Assembly (NCBI GenBank): GCA_008508345.1
Contig: QNGE01000127.1
Location: 318,596 to 382,595, forward strand
Length of the DNA stretch: 64,000 nt
Source of the DNA: Paragonimus westermani
Taxonomy: Eukaryota > Platyhelminthes > Trematoda > Plagiorchiida > Troglotrematidae
Direction of reading: 5' to 3'
The notes below the pieces were generated by a model that saw only the letters and a list, made by a program, of their open reading frames with translations, was not told where the DNA came from and searched no databases. Position 1 is the stretch's first letter, and each line of letters opens with the position of its first letter. The translations under genes were made by a program, and so were the position numbers. Shown piece after piece: positions 35,301 to 49,261 of this stretch.

Positions 35301-38300
35301 ACTCAAAAAAGTCCAATTGATGTTTCTGGCTTGTGCGAAACTAATACCTCGTGAAAACTTGACTGTCGAATCAGTTTGAGGGATTTAATGCCGGCGTAAG
35401 TGAAACTGCATCCACGTATGTTTTACGAGTGTGTAATTTGCTTTGGACCTTTGTAAGACGCTATCGGCACACGAAGTGCCGTTTGACTGAAGCAGGTTAG
35501 CTTTTGAATAATGAAATTGGGTACAATCTCCAGGTTTTGGGATCTCAATACCACAACAATGAACGGTTATTTCACAGAAGTGTTAACCAATTAGATTAGT
35601 GGGGTTATCTTTCTTAAAAAAGTAGCTGATTACAAGTCATGTGGTTGGCAACAAAAAACATTTACCGATACACTGTTAGTGCTGTGAACCGAGAAGGCGG
35701 ATGACACAGAGTTTATTTGGGGGATACCAATACACGAGTTATGTGTCTCAACCTGACTTCGAACAAAAACACTCATTTGCACACGAAACTGATCGGAGGA
35801 TGTTCCGGTTGCTTTGAACACCAAGTCTCAGGTCCCTCATGTAGCACAAGCCATTTCATGTGACGCTGCCCTCCAGTGATCCTACCGGTATCTCTCCGCA
35901 TTTTTCCCGCGGCCATTTCGATCCATGCTGTCGCCTCGTTACTGAATAGTGGTGGTGCAAGCAGTGCGACCGTCTATCCCCACTACATTAGTAAACAGTG
36001 TTAAGACCGTTCACTGCTCTTCTAACGCTCATGACTGCCGTGACTATTTGTGACTTATCATGAAGGCACAACAAGAAGTTTAGGACAAGTTATAATGCAC
36101 AGAGTGTAAACGAAACATTCACTTCGGTTGTACACCTGTTAGGAATTGTTAGGAGAGCAAATCTTTTTCAAACATGAAACTGAGCTCTCACTCGGATACG
36201 TGGTTCTCACCACATTGTGTCAATGTTTTACGAGATTATTCTTTCAGGCCCGCGGAGACTTGTAGTTCAAATAAAGCTCACTCAGTTCACAAGCGGTTTT
36301 TGCCACTGACCGAAAAACTGTTTCTGTCATAGTTCTGACAATCAGTGAACAGCCGTTGAACATCAGCTGAAAGGGCTCGTTTATAAACAGCTCGTTGTTT
36401 TCAAATCAATTTTCATTGGTGTAGATGCCACTTTCTAAACGAAAACGGCGCACGATTATGCAGTGCATCTTACAAGACCTCTCCATATAAGACAGTGTTT
36501 CTTCATTACTGGCATCAGGTATGTATTTGTCGAGAACAAAAATAACTTATCTAACTTTGTCCATGGGTTCTTCTGTGATGTGATATATATATGGACGTCT
36601 AAATAGAAACTCCTGCTGAGATTATCCAAATTGGTACTTGGGACAAAAATTTGGGTGGGAATACTGGAAGCTTTTCGTACCTCCTTATTGTTGGAACAGC
36701 ACGATCAGTTGCCCAATTTATCTCTTTTCCTCTCGCTGTTGTCCTATTACAATGATATTTTTTGTTGTAGTGTTTACGGTGTAAACTAACCATTACAAAT
36801 GGAAGAATTTGAAGATACAATATATTTATAGGGCTTTTAAACATTTTTGATAGTCTATCCAAAAGTGTTATATGTACACTTTTGTGACATGAACAACGAC
36901 CTATTAAGTAAAACACATACAGTAATACTGTCCTGCGGTCGGCATGAAGCCTCTTTGGCTATAAATTCCATGGATAAACTTAGCACTGGACATTTTACTG
37001 CTTACGTATATCAGTCATATTCGTAAATGTTTATTGGCTAAATAACTTCTGGTCCACAGTACATATGGGGAGATAATGAGCGTGCTCACTAGTTGTGTCG
37101 TGGAGTCAACAACATCCAGATCTTTCCGACCATTCGGTCTGTATGGGAGGTTCACCACTCATTGCAACAGAAGATATTTTGATTACCGTTTGATAACAGC
37201 AAAGATACTTGATTGTTGTAGTGAAAAACGGAATGAGAAAACATCTTGTTCTCTAACCCGTGGAGTGCCATAGACAACATTGCACAATACTTCCAAATGA
37301 TGAATGGTGGTTTCACCTTACGCCATAGACGCTTTTTTGAAAGTGGCCGAAGCATGCGTGACAGTTACTGACCATTGTTGAGTGCTATGACGGAAACCGG
37401 GCTCGTGCGTTATACGTTCAGAATTGGCCCATATAACTGAACATTTTAAACAGTGGCAGTTGGTGGTGTTAGAGCAGTTCGTGGCATGTACAACTATTAG
37501 CAGTTTCATATTAATCTGCGGCAGTTCACCTCGTCATGTGGCTTTACAAAAGGTGTTCCAAGAGCCTGCATATCAAGGTAGATAGCCGTTGAGAGTTGCA
37601 CCATACTCACTGGTGGTGATCCCAAACGAAGACGCATGTGGTGTGGCCGAAGCAAATTCAGCAGCTGTTGACCACTTTGGGATTGTTAGCAGGCGTTTAT
37701 CCAACTGACGTTCTAAGTTAACAAGAGTGAAGGGTACATTTGTTGGAGACTTTCCATAGCTATATTACACCACTGCCACCATTCCCTCTCTCACGTCTTG
37801 GATATCTGTGAATGTCATTGGCGGTCATGATATACACTTTCGTATGCTTTTTGTTCCATGGCCAGACCACTGCCTTCTTCAAAGCCAACACATTGGGCTG
37901 CATTCAAGTGCTGCTTCCAAAGGTGTTTTTTGTGCATATTGGCTAGAACTGAAGAAACCGAAGAGCCCACTGCTAATCTTTGTTACGGGTAGTGTAACGT
38001 GAAACTAAATATATTATTGAGACTTATATCACAAGGTAGGAAATACGGTACAATCGGTAACACTTCTGTCCGCGATACATCCAGGTGTAGTTTAGTCCAT
38101 CAAGTCGCTGACTCAGAACGGATCACTCTTCTTCGGAGTCAACGGTTAAACAAATATCAACACTCCACCACAGTTTTTCATTCTGCACAGTGCGCGACAG
38201 ACTTGTAATGCTATCCACATTTTTATATGTTGGTCAGTTCAATGGGGCAGGTCAAGATGATATGGTGGCACTTTTGCATACTTGATAATGTAATGTAAAA

Positions 38301-41300
38301 ACAATATTTTACAAACCGGGAAAGATTAAATGAAGCCCTATCGTTCATTTCAATTACCACAACGTTACAAATGTCATCTGGTAGAAGGATAAAGAGAGTA
38401 AAAAGTAAAATACCGTTAGAAAATTGTTGAGATGACCAATTTTCCATCGACCATCAACATTTATCCAGGTGCTGTGATCGTTTGCCTTCTCTGGCGGACG
38501 TCGCGTGCGGGGTTCATAGAGTGTAGCCACTATTGTTACGGGTTTACACGTAACAATTGCACATCAGGTGACTGGATGAGCCTCCGCAGTCAAACTGTTC
38601 GTTTTGCAGTGTGGTCGCCGATGTCATGAAGCGTTTTGGTCTCATTTCCGAATTTCTTCATGTTTAACACAAAAAAACGGTAGTCTTTTTTATTTACTTC
38701 ACACACTGTAAGACCCTTTCATAAATGACTACACGGTTTACCGCTTATTAGCCTGGTCATCGTGTTACCATAATACAACATTTCCCATACACACTGGTTA
38801 TTCAGACAAATCGTAGCTTCAAAGCCGCACTTTGCACTTCGAAGGTGGGAAGTATATTCCATATAACGCATCCCGGTCACTCACCTCGTTCAGCGTGTAT
38901 GCATTCAGCAGGTTAGCTAAGTCGGGAAATGTCGTCCACACACTACTGTCAAAGTAGTACAAGGAAAAAACCTAATATCTAGCTTACTAGGTTTCCTAAG
39001 TGCGACTTTCAGAATGTCGTCCATGAAAAGTGATCAGGAAAGGAGACGTCAGACACCTTTGGTGAGCACATGATGAAACCCCACTACAATTGCCCACAAC
39101 CTCTTAATCTGTAAGTGGGGTCAGTATACACTCATCTTAAGAGATGTATTGTTTCTCTGCAACTCATTTCCGAGGGTCACAGTTGCAAGGGGAGGAATCA
39201 GTAACTATTTCGCACACACTCTTTAGGTCTAGAATGTCTGCGGCTTTCAACTGTCTGTAAGAGCGCTGACGTTGCAACCTCCGTCCACAGTTAAACGCTT
39301 AGTCACCACGCTCACAACCATGTAGCAATCCCGCTTGATTTTCAGGTACTTGTCTTTTGAGGCTGTCACGCACAATTCTAATACCTTTCCGGAACACAGA
39401 AATATCTGTTGATAAGCACACGACTCTGGACACCTCTTTAGTTTCCGGAACCGTCTGACTTTTTGCTACCCTCACAACTCTTAGAAAGTGAGAAAAATTC
39501 GGCCTGACACACTGTTCGTATTAATTTGCAATAGCTCAACCTACAGATCTATTGATTCCGATGGATGTTCGCCTGAGACTAAGTAACTAACCGTTTTGAT
39601 CCCGTCACCTGTATGGTGTGGGTTTTGTCTATTGCACTGGTGTTCAAAATGCTCACTTCAACAATTATGTTCACGTTATTGGCTTATAGTAAGAGATTCG
39701 CCTTCTGCAATTCTGACCTCATTCGTTTGCACTAGACTGACTTTACACCCACGATAGCTTCCTGGTGCTAATTGCTTAAAACGCCAGCTTAATCTTTTTT
39801 GACCACCCAACCAACTGGCACTTCCTACTGTTGTACAAGCCTTAAGCCAACTTAAATTTAAGGTCTCCACCGGTTACTATCATAATGAAGATCTGGTGAA
39901 ATCGAACGAAGGCTGTTTGTAACGTTAATATACGTGGTATAAATGCAATTCTATTGCGACTACAGAGATCCTTCAGGACATAACTCTCTATAGTGAACTT
40001 CTTCAAATAGTGTGATTTGTTTCCAGGGTTAATTTGTGCACTCACCTGATTCAAAGCGGCTAATCTGTAAACCAGTGTTTCCTGGTAACCGTTTTCTACA
40101 TTCTGTTCGTCATGAAACTGGTCACGTTAGAAAAGCTATGCTATGTCCTAATAGCTTGTGGTGAGACTTGGATCATTTAGCCAAAAAGTTGAAGTTGAGA
40201 GGATACTTGTGAACGGAAATTACCGTTGTGAGGTTCAACTCAGTTTGCCCTCACGCCTTTGTTAACGAATTCCTCGTTTTTTTAAATAATCTAGTTTACT
40301 GGTATCCGAAATATAAGCTGAAATGAACCGCATATATCCGGCTTTTAGGGTATGAAGTTTGAAACATGTCTAAGCTTCCACATAATATTACATCATACAG
40401 AATAATTGCACGCTTGATACTTTGCAATAAGGCGTATGTTGAATGAAACCAATAACTCGGGTAAACAGTGCGCTTTCGCAACACCGTTATCGCCAGACAA
40501 CCTAAACTACTTCCAAACGCTGTTATGCTTGATTCCAGACGTGCAGTATTGCTGAATAGCTCACCGATTGCTATATAAGACCATACGTTTTGCCGTTGCT
40601 GACCAAACGTTATGAACATACATATTTCCAAGGCGAAAATTATTAAGCATTAGACACAGTAATATGAAATATACATTTCGTTGTTTCAACCGACGCGTAA
40701 TTTTCACACTAATCAACTCGATTGGTTAAGTGACAAAAGATCCATCACCATAGGTTCTGTCTTTCTTACATGTGTTAATGGAAGCGTACACCGTTTTGCT
40801 AAGAATGTGTATTGGTGAATGATTTATGATGACAGTTCTTTTGGTTGTCTGTAGACTCATATAAGATACAAGATAATATTGTCCACTCTGCGTGGTCACT
40901 TGCGATACAACTGCCAGTGCTAGAGTGCAAAACACTATCAAACTTTGATAGTAAAATTATTCTTCAACTTGATACTGTAGCCTCATGATTGTTGTGAAAT
41001 AAGCCGAACAGTTGGACAAGGGGTTATTGTGTGGTTAGGTTTTGATATGTGACAGTTTGATCAAAGTCTGTGTAAGAGTAATGCCTACAGCATACTCCTC
41101 AGTAGCTCAATGATCACAATTGGTATCCAGCTAACAGTATTTTGATGTCTTCGTACCGATGAGCCGTAACAGAACCAAAACTCGAGTACTCCCTCTCTGA
41201 TTTCACTGGAATGAGAAAATATGAACAAATAGTAGTCGAACTTTGTGTCTGTTTGTGTGAACTGAGTGTAGTGAACAAGTGCTCTTTGATATGGATATAC

Positions 41301-43148
41301 TGTTGCTAGGATCACCAGTTATATTAGTCAGTCATATTTTGCAAGTGTCCGTACGTGACAAACCCGAAAAGTCCTCAGCTTTCAACTTTTCAAAAATTTG
41401 GTCATCTGTTAGATCAGTTTATGGCATCCCGTCAATTCGGTAATAATTTCATTCACTGCGTATTACATAATTTGTACACGTTTCTGATTATCCAGTGTTG
41501 TAAGTCCAATAGTTTTTTTCACGAATCATAAAGTGCGTTACAGCCGTTACATCCTCACCGATTTTGAACGAAGAAGACAACTTTGTGGATAAAAAGTTTG
41601 TTAATCAGATTTTATGTGGGGTAAAATTTGTAGGATACAGAAAATCTTGTGTATCATCTGATATTTACAAATTAGCCCTGTGTGTACGACTTGCGTGTGT
41701 GGAGCACTGAAAGTTTCAGTTCGTCTTAGAAAAAAGTGACTTTTGAGAAGTGCGTGAATGTTTGCTATTCACTCCGGTAGCCAACTCTAGCATCACCCGT
41801 TTTTGATCAAGTGTGACGGGTTAGATCCAGTAGTATACGTGAATTTGTTGACGAAGTGGCTGAAAAAGAAACATGAGTGTACGAGCTGCTTTAGAATTTT
41901 TTCTATTTTATTGGTCATGATCCGCACTCAAAACTAACGACGAAGTAAATCGAACCACTTATTTTTTATACATAAAATATTAGCCCAAATCTCCTGAGAA
42001 TATGATCTATGTTTTATTCCGTAATAGCCGGTTGGATACAGGTGAGAACCAATCGATGGTTCGCGGTTCACATTTTTATTCAAAATGTCTTTCTTTTGAA
42101 CAAGCGTTTAACAGAGTAAAATTCGTCAGTATTTATAGACTGTCATACATTTGCCGTCCAAACTCAACATAACAACACGCGAATTTTGGCGTCACTTTGA
42201 AGATGTGAATTGAAACTTCATCAAAATTGTCAAGTACCTTCACTATCTGTGGTTATTGTTTAGATATTCACGAAATATATTCTATTGATTCCGATCTAAC
42301 GAAATGAAATTAAAGTAACTAAAGCACGGTGAGTTTTAAACGTATTCGTGCGTTAACGATTGGCTAAGTGCAAAGAGATTTACGTCCAATATTGTACCAA
42401 ATTATTAATTCAGTTTTATAAAACGCTGGTCTTTGTGTAACAATTTGCAATAGGTTTCGACCTGCAAGTCTGTGCCCAAAATATGAAAGAAATTGTTTCA
42501 CATCCGAACGAGAAATAAGTTTAACAAATGAATGATAAAACCTAAACTTGTTCCTATACACCCGATTTAAGAGAAGTTTTATTTGATTGATGCACCAGAG
42601 TTTGCGCGTTCACCTATCATTTCAATAAACATAACAGTTAACAATGAATCAAGATAGTTCAATTACACAGATGAACAGGAAAAACTGGCACAGGACCGGA
42701 AGCGCAAAAGCAAACAAATCGCATCATGTTATCTTGAATTATTATGGCAAGAGAGTGCTAATAAATGAAGCTATAATGAAGTAGCCCCCTGTTAACTGAC
42801 CGACAAATCATAACAGTACGTTACGTTATTTCTCGGAAAAACTACTAGTTTGTTCTGCGAAGTGATTGAATATTTGGATCACTGCGATAAACTCTACGAG
42901 TAACACCAACAAGTTGTAATCATTACGGTGAATAAGAACGTCGCTTACTTGTCATGACAAAGCATACTTTCTTCACATCAGTCGATTACATAAAACGTCC
43001 GGTTATCTGAGTTGAACGCACGACAACGAAACAATGAAATGGACGAACATCACACGAGTTTACCGAGGCAATATAAATTATTCGTCACGCACCAGCCATC
43101 TTCTGACGCAATCAGTTTCAGCTTCAACATCACCTATATTTCATTACA
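32321..43148. other. Long AT-rich stretch without recognised gene
   Basis: About 10.8 kb of AT-rich DNA with many 60-110 codon chance-level open frames on both strands. The plus strand at 33.8-34.8 kb is pyrimidine-rich. On the minus strand 40726-40941 begins like a signal peptide but lacks support. No PAR-3 CR3 exon, RNA gene or transposon motif was recognised. Confidence 0.45.
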
Positions 43149-43345
43149 GCGTTCGCATTCAGGTAGAATTTCCAGCCAGCCTCTTTCGAAAAGGAGCACT
43201 AGACTCGAGTTTCGCTCTCATTAGAGCTCGTCCGTAGTAGTGCACATCCTTGCTACGGCTGAGATTTGAACTCCGGCCATTCCAATCATGAGGCAACCGT
43301 GCTAGCCACTGCGCCATTGACCTCACATTAGGCATGACCGGATTA
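43149..43345 (-). mobile_element. SINE family 1, minus-strand copy (left of inverted pair)
   Basis: Reverse complement reads aatgtgaggtcaatggcgc, agtggctagcacggttgcc (A box region), then ggagttcaaatc (B box) and a tail with cgaaactcgagtctag and ctgaatgcgaacgc. The A- and B-box spacing is tRNA-like. Confidence 0.8.
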
Positions 43346-43504
43346 TCAAATCTGAACGCTCAACCACTCTCGCTTGTGAGCCATGATCAGGTTGCCCGAT
43401 CGTCTCGAGAAGAGGTGCAGTAACTGTCCTGTTAACTCTAATCGATAACCCCGCGATTAGGACTTCGGAGACAGGTCGAAATCACTGATCTCATTAAACT
43501 GGTC

Positions 43505-43665
43505 GTGTCTAATGTGAGGTCAATGGCACAGTGGTTAACACGGTTGCCTCCTGATTGGAAAGACCGGAGTTCAAATCGCGGCCGTGGCAAGGGTATGCAC
43601 TACTTACGACTTCTAATGAGAGCGAAACTCGAGTCTAGTGCTTCTTGTACAGTTATTCAGGGAGG
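43505..43665 (+). mobile_element. SINE family 1, plus-strand copy (right of inverted pair)
   Basis: A box tggcacagtgg at 43524-43534 and B-box-like gagttcaaatc at 43567-43577, followed by gagcgaaactcgagtctagtg. The internal RNA polymerase III promoter layout is that of a tRNA-derived SINE. Confidence 0.82.
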
Positions 43666-46600
43666 GTTGATGTGGACAAAATAACCCTTTAAACGTTTGT
43701 GCGTTAACAATTACTTGTATGAAACAAGTATCCATTCATAGCAAACTAACAGAAAAGAATGTCTACTCATCTTTCAAATGATAAGTTTGCGATATTGTTG
43801 CATGATGTTTGATTGCATTAATGGACGATTCTGCTCATGTTGTTCTTTGTATAACTAAGTGGTGTAACCCACATTTGTTATTCGGAAAAGGTTTGCTTTA
43901 TAATTAGTTTTTGCTGTGTGTTTATTCCATTTAATATCATAAGCAGAACAGCGAAGTGTAAATCTTATTCCACTTTACTGCACGCAATTCTTGCATGTTA
44001 AGAATTATAAATCTGTGTGGTGCAAATAAACTGCGTTGTGAATTTTATTAAATGATTCTGTTGTTAATGAATAAAAACACAGTTTGTAACTCTTATGTGC
44101 TCTCCGTTTATCATCGCTGCGGTACTGGTTACCATGACATTGTGGGTAAATTGTCAAAGTCCAGTTGTACGTAAACACGATTGGGAGTGTCTAGCCATAA
44201 GTAGCTAGATGTTGACTGATTAATCAGTTTCATTTTAGGGAGGCAGAGAGAATATCACGCCTTGTGTGACTGAAAATGCTAAGCTATAATATTAGTACCT
44301 GAGTTGTATGTACATTGCATAAAGAACCCAAATGTAATGGCCAGCTATTCAGGAACAAGGAAGGATTGAGTTAGCAACTGGACTGAACTCACTGGAATTC
44401 CGTTTTGTAATCCACCAACATGTGCTTTAATATGTTACCATTATACTTTGGAATCATTCTGGTCTATTTTCACTAGACTGGAATTTGAAAACTCTGTTAT
44501 GCTATTAATCCCATAGCTGTATAAGGTTTATTTAGACTACAAATTCGAAGTTGATTTTATGGGTCACCGTTTGGTAACAGTCTCGTAGGAAAGTGACGCG
44601 TTTATTCTGGTAATGAATTTCTGGTAAGGAACTTGTTCACTCTATCGTAGTTCTATGTCTCCTGCTAGTACTAACTGTGATTATTACGGTCGCATTAATT
44701 ATCTCGACATATCTCGCGACTTGGGTAAACGTTGCGTTTACAGACAAATGCCTAGAAGAGGTTGACCTTGAACAGTCGGTCTTTTGACGATATCCTTCCT
44801 CATCGCAATTTTACTACGGTTCAAAAGAACCAGTCCACCTGAGCCAAACTGAAACTTTTGATATTAGGGTTCATCTGAGAAATCTTAGCTCTATCCTGAC
44901 ATATGAGCTTGAAAAATTACTTTTGTTGTGCACCTAGATTGCGAAATCCCATTTTCGATTGGAAGATTATTGTTAGTTTGAGGTTGGTGTTTTCCTGATT
45001 CTCACGATTCACCATACCCATGGTATCCTGACTGTGTTCAACGAGTTACATACTAACAGCCCCTCGAATTGTGAAATTCCATCGTTTGTGGATTCATTTT
45101 TTTTTCTGTACGATTGATACATATGTGTCCAGTGTAACTTACATGTGTAGTTGGAGTCAACTTTCGTTCAAAACGTTTGGCTACTCACAACTGTGATGTT
45201 CTGTCTCCTCATTTCCTGCCTGAGAGCAGATCAAACCTGTTAGCCCACGGACGCCGGTAGCACACATTGGCCAGCTAGTTTACCGGTGAATCACAGGTTT
45301 GTTATCACACTCACGTTTAAGGTCTACCCCTTTGACTGGTCGTACTTATGGCTCTGTTGACCTTTACACATGGAACACTGATCGGTGTTTTGACGTTTGA
45401 TGGAATCACAACCGTGCTTTGTGAAGCTTACCATCGAGCCGATATTTCACTACCGGTCTCACCCTTGCTTCAAATCACCAGGTAGAGAAAGACCGAATGG
45501 CAAACAGAAGTGGCATCCTGCAAGTTACGAGGAGAAAGTGTTACCTAATCGACCACCACTTTCACAGGGGTTTCGGTTGTTGCATTAGCAGCTGTTCTAA
45601 GTAAAATATAGTATACACTTGCCAACAGTTTGCCATACAGTAGGGACTGAAAGTGTACGCGTTTTCTGTCCAGGCCTTGCGTTCAGTTGTTTAATGGTAC
45701 CACTTTTGTTGCATTAAGAGCTACGGTTTGCTCACGTGGTAGACATCCTCCAGCAACATTGTCTGAAAGCAATGCAAATAACTCCTTGTTGAGGCTTTAT
45801 TCAAAAGAACCTGGCAACAGTTCACAGTGAGCTGCGGATAAAAATGCAAGTTTCTATTTGACAAGCTATATCGATAGTCACTGGTAACTGCATTTCCTCA
45901 AAAACACTCCTCGAGCAAGTGACGACTGTGATGTTGGAGTTGAAAGCACTTTAACAATCGCCATAGGACACCAGCTATGTTTGTACAATGGTAAAACTGC
46001 AATTGTGAACTGCTGTGCGACGGTCGCTCGATGCAGCCCATGTTATTCTGACTTACACCAGGACCCGGATTTTCATTCATCAGAGCTCATTTTCTATACT
46101 ATCATTTGTTTAGACGCCAAGTCGACCAAACTGGACGGTGGCTGATGTTTGGGAACACCTTTTTATATGTGCGACGTATCTTACGGTTCAGGCACAAGTC
46201 AACACGTGTAACTCTTACCGACCGACACGCAAACAGTCATCTTCAACAGTCGCCTGCCTTCTCAAAGAGAGCCATTATTCAGTGGACCAGATGGAGGCGT
46301 TTTCAATAGTTCGCCCAAATGAGAAATTCCGGTGGTTGGTGGTTCGCAGTTGGACTATAGCGTCAATATCCACTTTTATGTGTTGATGAAAACCGAGTTA
46401 GAAGATGTGCTTAGTCATAGCTGCGTTGTTTTTGACAGATTAGGAAGTAGCACATGTATACGTCATTCTTGCTTCTTCGAATCAACTTGCTTACTGTGAT
46501 CTTCATTTTGTGACCTTTTGTTTTGTTGGCTGAAGGTAAAATGATCCGACAGTAACTGGTGGGCTTTAACCCTTTTTTTGCTTGCCTTACTGAGATGTGT

Positions 46601-49074
46601 TCAGGTACAATGCTGGGAAAGTGTTGTTTGGACTTGGCGTGGAAACAGCAAACATAAAAATAATATTCTTAATACGAAGTTTGATAATCTGTCAGTTAGT
46701 TCACATCTTAACCAATAGCAAATTGATCCACTGACTGCCATATCAACTAACCGAGAAGGCATACACAGTTCCCAGTGCGTGTGATGTTAACGTGATCGGA
46801 TAAATTTGGAACAACGCATCAAACTGAAGACCCCCGGCTACCTGCGTATAATTTTGTTGCACGATGTATTACTTTCCAGAGGCAAAGTAATATTACACTT
46901 CAAAAGGTAACGTCAGCTGGACCTGAAATTCATTCAAATCGATTCAGTGAATACCAAAATTACGTCATATTGCTAGTGGTATAGCCTTCTAGTACTAGTA
47001 AGCTTTGTCATTTGCCCACACTTATCCATGAATATGGTACGCTAACAGACCGTGCACAGCTGGGCCAACTTTTGGTGGTACACATTTATTTTCCAAATAA
47101 GTGAGATCAATTGTATAGAGATTTAGATTGGAAAAACACGAACTGCATCCGCACGAAGTTTGGATGAATGTCATCACTATTGATGGGTTTACTTACTAGA
47201 CATGGGTAAGGTGAATTCCGAACCAAAAGGAAACCTTCTTGACTCATTCGTGTCTGCCGGTGATGTGAGAGTATTCTAAAAGAGAGCGATTTGGGTTATA
47301 CATGGGGTGAAAACTTTTACACAACTTTGCATGTTTTGAACAGCACAGAATTTGTGTGAACAACAACCTGCCGTTTTTTAACAGTTTCGTAAATGTTTGT
47401 TTCATCACTTTCAAATAACCACTCCAAATGTAACCCTGTTTTCTCCAGATTGATATCCCACTGCTTAGAATGCAAGCCCAAGGATTAAACTACTGATAAT
47501 CATCTCGAAGCTTTGAAGTTATCGAGAGACAACCCAACCCAATAAGCGGGCATCAAGTGCTAATCCTCAAGGATACAGTGTGTGAGCCCGTTCCGTGTTA
47601 AACGGAGCGGGATGTGAGATTTATTCGAAGTTTTTCTCCCTTTGGCACTTGTGAATTCCAGCAGTGTGACCTAGTAAATTCAACATAAAATTCGAACTTG
47701 TGGTCTTGAATTTTGAAGCTCATCCCGTTAAGATTTCACTTAAATGATTAATTACACATCACATGTCGACCTGGCTGCTCATTGCAGTATAATGAGGATG
47801 ACTTTGTTTGTTTTCGCAGTTTCATCTGTTAGGGCTCCTTCGTCAACTTGTAGACATAAGGATCAATCACACATGGGAATGTCGCACTGCCATTAGCTAA
47901 CGGAAAGTCGAGAACATTAATCCTTGCATACAAAGAAATGGCTCGTGGGACGCATTAAGTATGACCTCCCGGACTTTAGAATAACTGCTTTGAAACAAAT
48001 GCGCCCATCGGGTATTTCAGATGGCCGGTTTCGAAAAGAACTTGCTAATAAAAGACGTTGTTTGATAATGCTCGGACTCTTGATATGCATTTAAAACACG
48101 TCAACCGTCAACGAACTGACAGACGGCATATAAAGATGACAGCGCTCGCACTTTCGCGTTATTCGAAGATTTCAAAACAAGCAATTAAAATAGAAACTTC
48201 TGTATTTCGGGGTTATTTACAATTTACTTGTCATTCACTTGTGAAACTTAATAATGAGGTCGGTGTTTCAAGCTGGGCTCACCTATTGACGACATCATTA
48301 CAGTGTCATTGTTAGACTAAAGTCACATTTTTCTCGACAAAATTGAACTTCCTACAGTAGGACAGTAAAGTTTATTAAGCTTACTTAAAGGAAAAGAATC
48401 CAGAGCAGAAATCAAAGGGAAGGAGTTTCAAACAAGGTTATCACTAAGTTTTAAATGTTCCCAGAGAATGGTCGTTGGTCACCGTCGTAATATTTCGTAA
48501 ATATTGATTGCTGGACAAGCAAATGTCCGACAAAATTCAAAAACTTCTGGCAGCTTGAAATTACTCAGTATTGGGGCCAGACTGTTGAAACACTCAATAA
48601 ATCATGCACCAGAAAGGAATGTTGCCTCTAAAAATGGTAAACCGTTGATATGGGCCGAACACACAAAAATAAAATAAAGAAACTAGGGAACCCCAGAGTA
48701 AGAAGTAAAGCATTAGAGTGACTGACCATTAATACACCCAGGTCCTATTTATGATTTAAGCCACCCATCATGAAGGTGCGTACAACCTGCAAACCAGCAA
48801 CCCTAGCTAAGTGGTTTTGAATGAGGCAACATCCGCAAGGCACCTCTGGTGCATTTTTCACTCTCAAGCTTCCTTTTTTGCACAATGCTAGCAGCCAACC
48901 TAACCAAATGATGGCAGATTTCTTAAAGTTGATTTTCTCTTTGTTGTCATTGCTCCTAGTGTCTCTAGTCACTGGCTTTTTGAGATAAGAAAGCTCAACT
49001 TACACCAGATAACTTGCTGTTAATCGGTTTCGTTTTTCTAGCAAGCTCGTTGATTCACATTGACTACTAAATAC
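43666..49074. other. AT-rich stretch without recognised gene
   Basis: No motif, RNA or repeat boundary that I can support. The short open frames at 45397-46386 and 48745-48972 were examined and not recognised. Confidence 0.45.
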
Positions 49075-49261
49075 CTGGAATGTTGACACTCAACGATCAA
49101 GCTGGAAGTTGACGGGCCAACGATCTTGTTACGTAGTTCAGTCAGCTTAATGCATGAATCTACTTTAAGGCTGTTGGAATAATTTCCCTCGGTCCAATTT
49201 GACCAGTACCTGTTTGTAGATCTCATCATTGCTAGGTTATTGGTGCTACCGGTGTGTACAT
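49075..49261 (-). CDS. Candidate exon D of unrecognised minus-strand gene
   Basis: The minus strand reads DVHTGSTNNLAMMRS, then NRYWSNWTEGNYSNS and a cysteine pair (DSCIKLTEL ... IVECQHS). The border before it is tgtgtgttcag and the donor after it is gtattt at 49074. The two leading bases complete the phase-1 codon left by candidate exon B. N-glycosylation-type sequons (NWT, NYS) and a Trp/Cys pattern hint at an extracellular, possibly lectin-like module, but this is weak. The protein family is not recognised. The 8.4-kb distance from exon B makes the link tentative. Confidence 0.35.

Noticed and set aside
40296..40631. 111-codon minus-strand frame
   Set aside because: No family resemblance and AT-rich composition like the surroundings.
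40726..40941. Minus-strand frame starting with a signal-peptide-like stretch (LIVFCTLALAVVS)
   Set aside because: It has no ATG at the start (TTG), no clear donor and no continuing exon; likely chance in AT-rich DNA.
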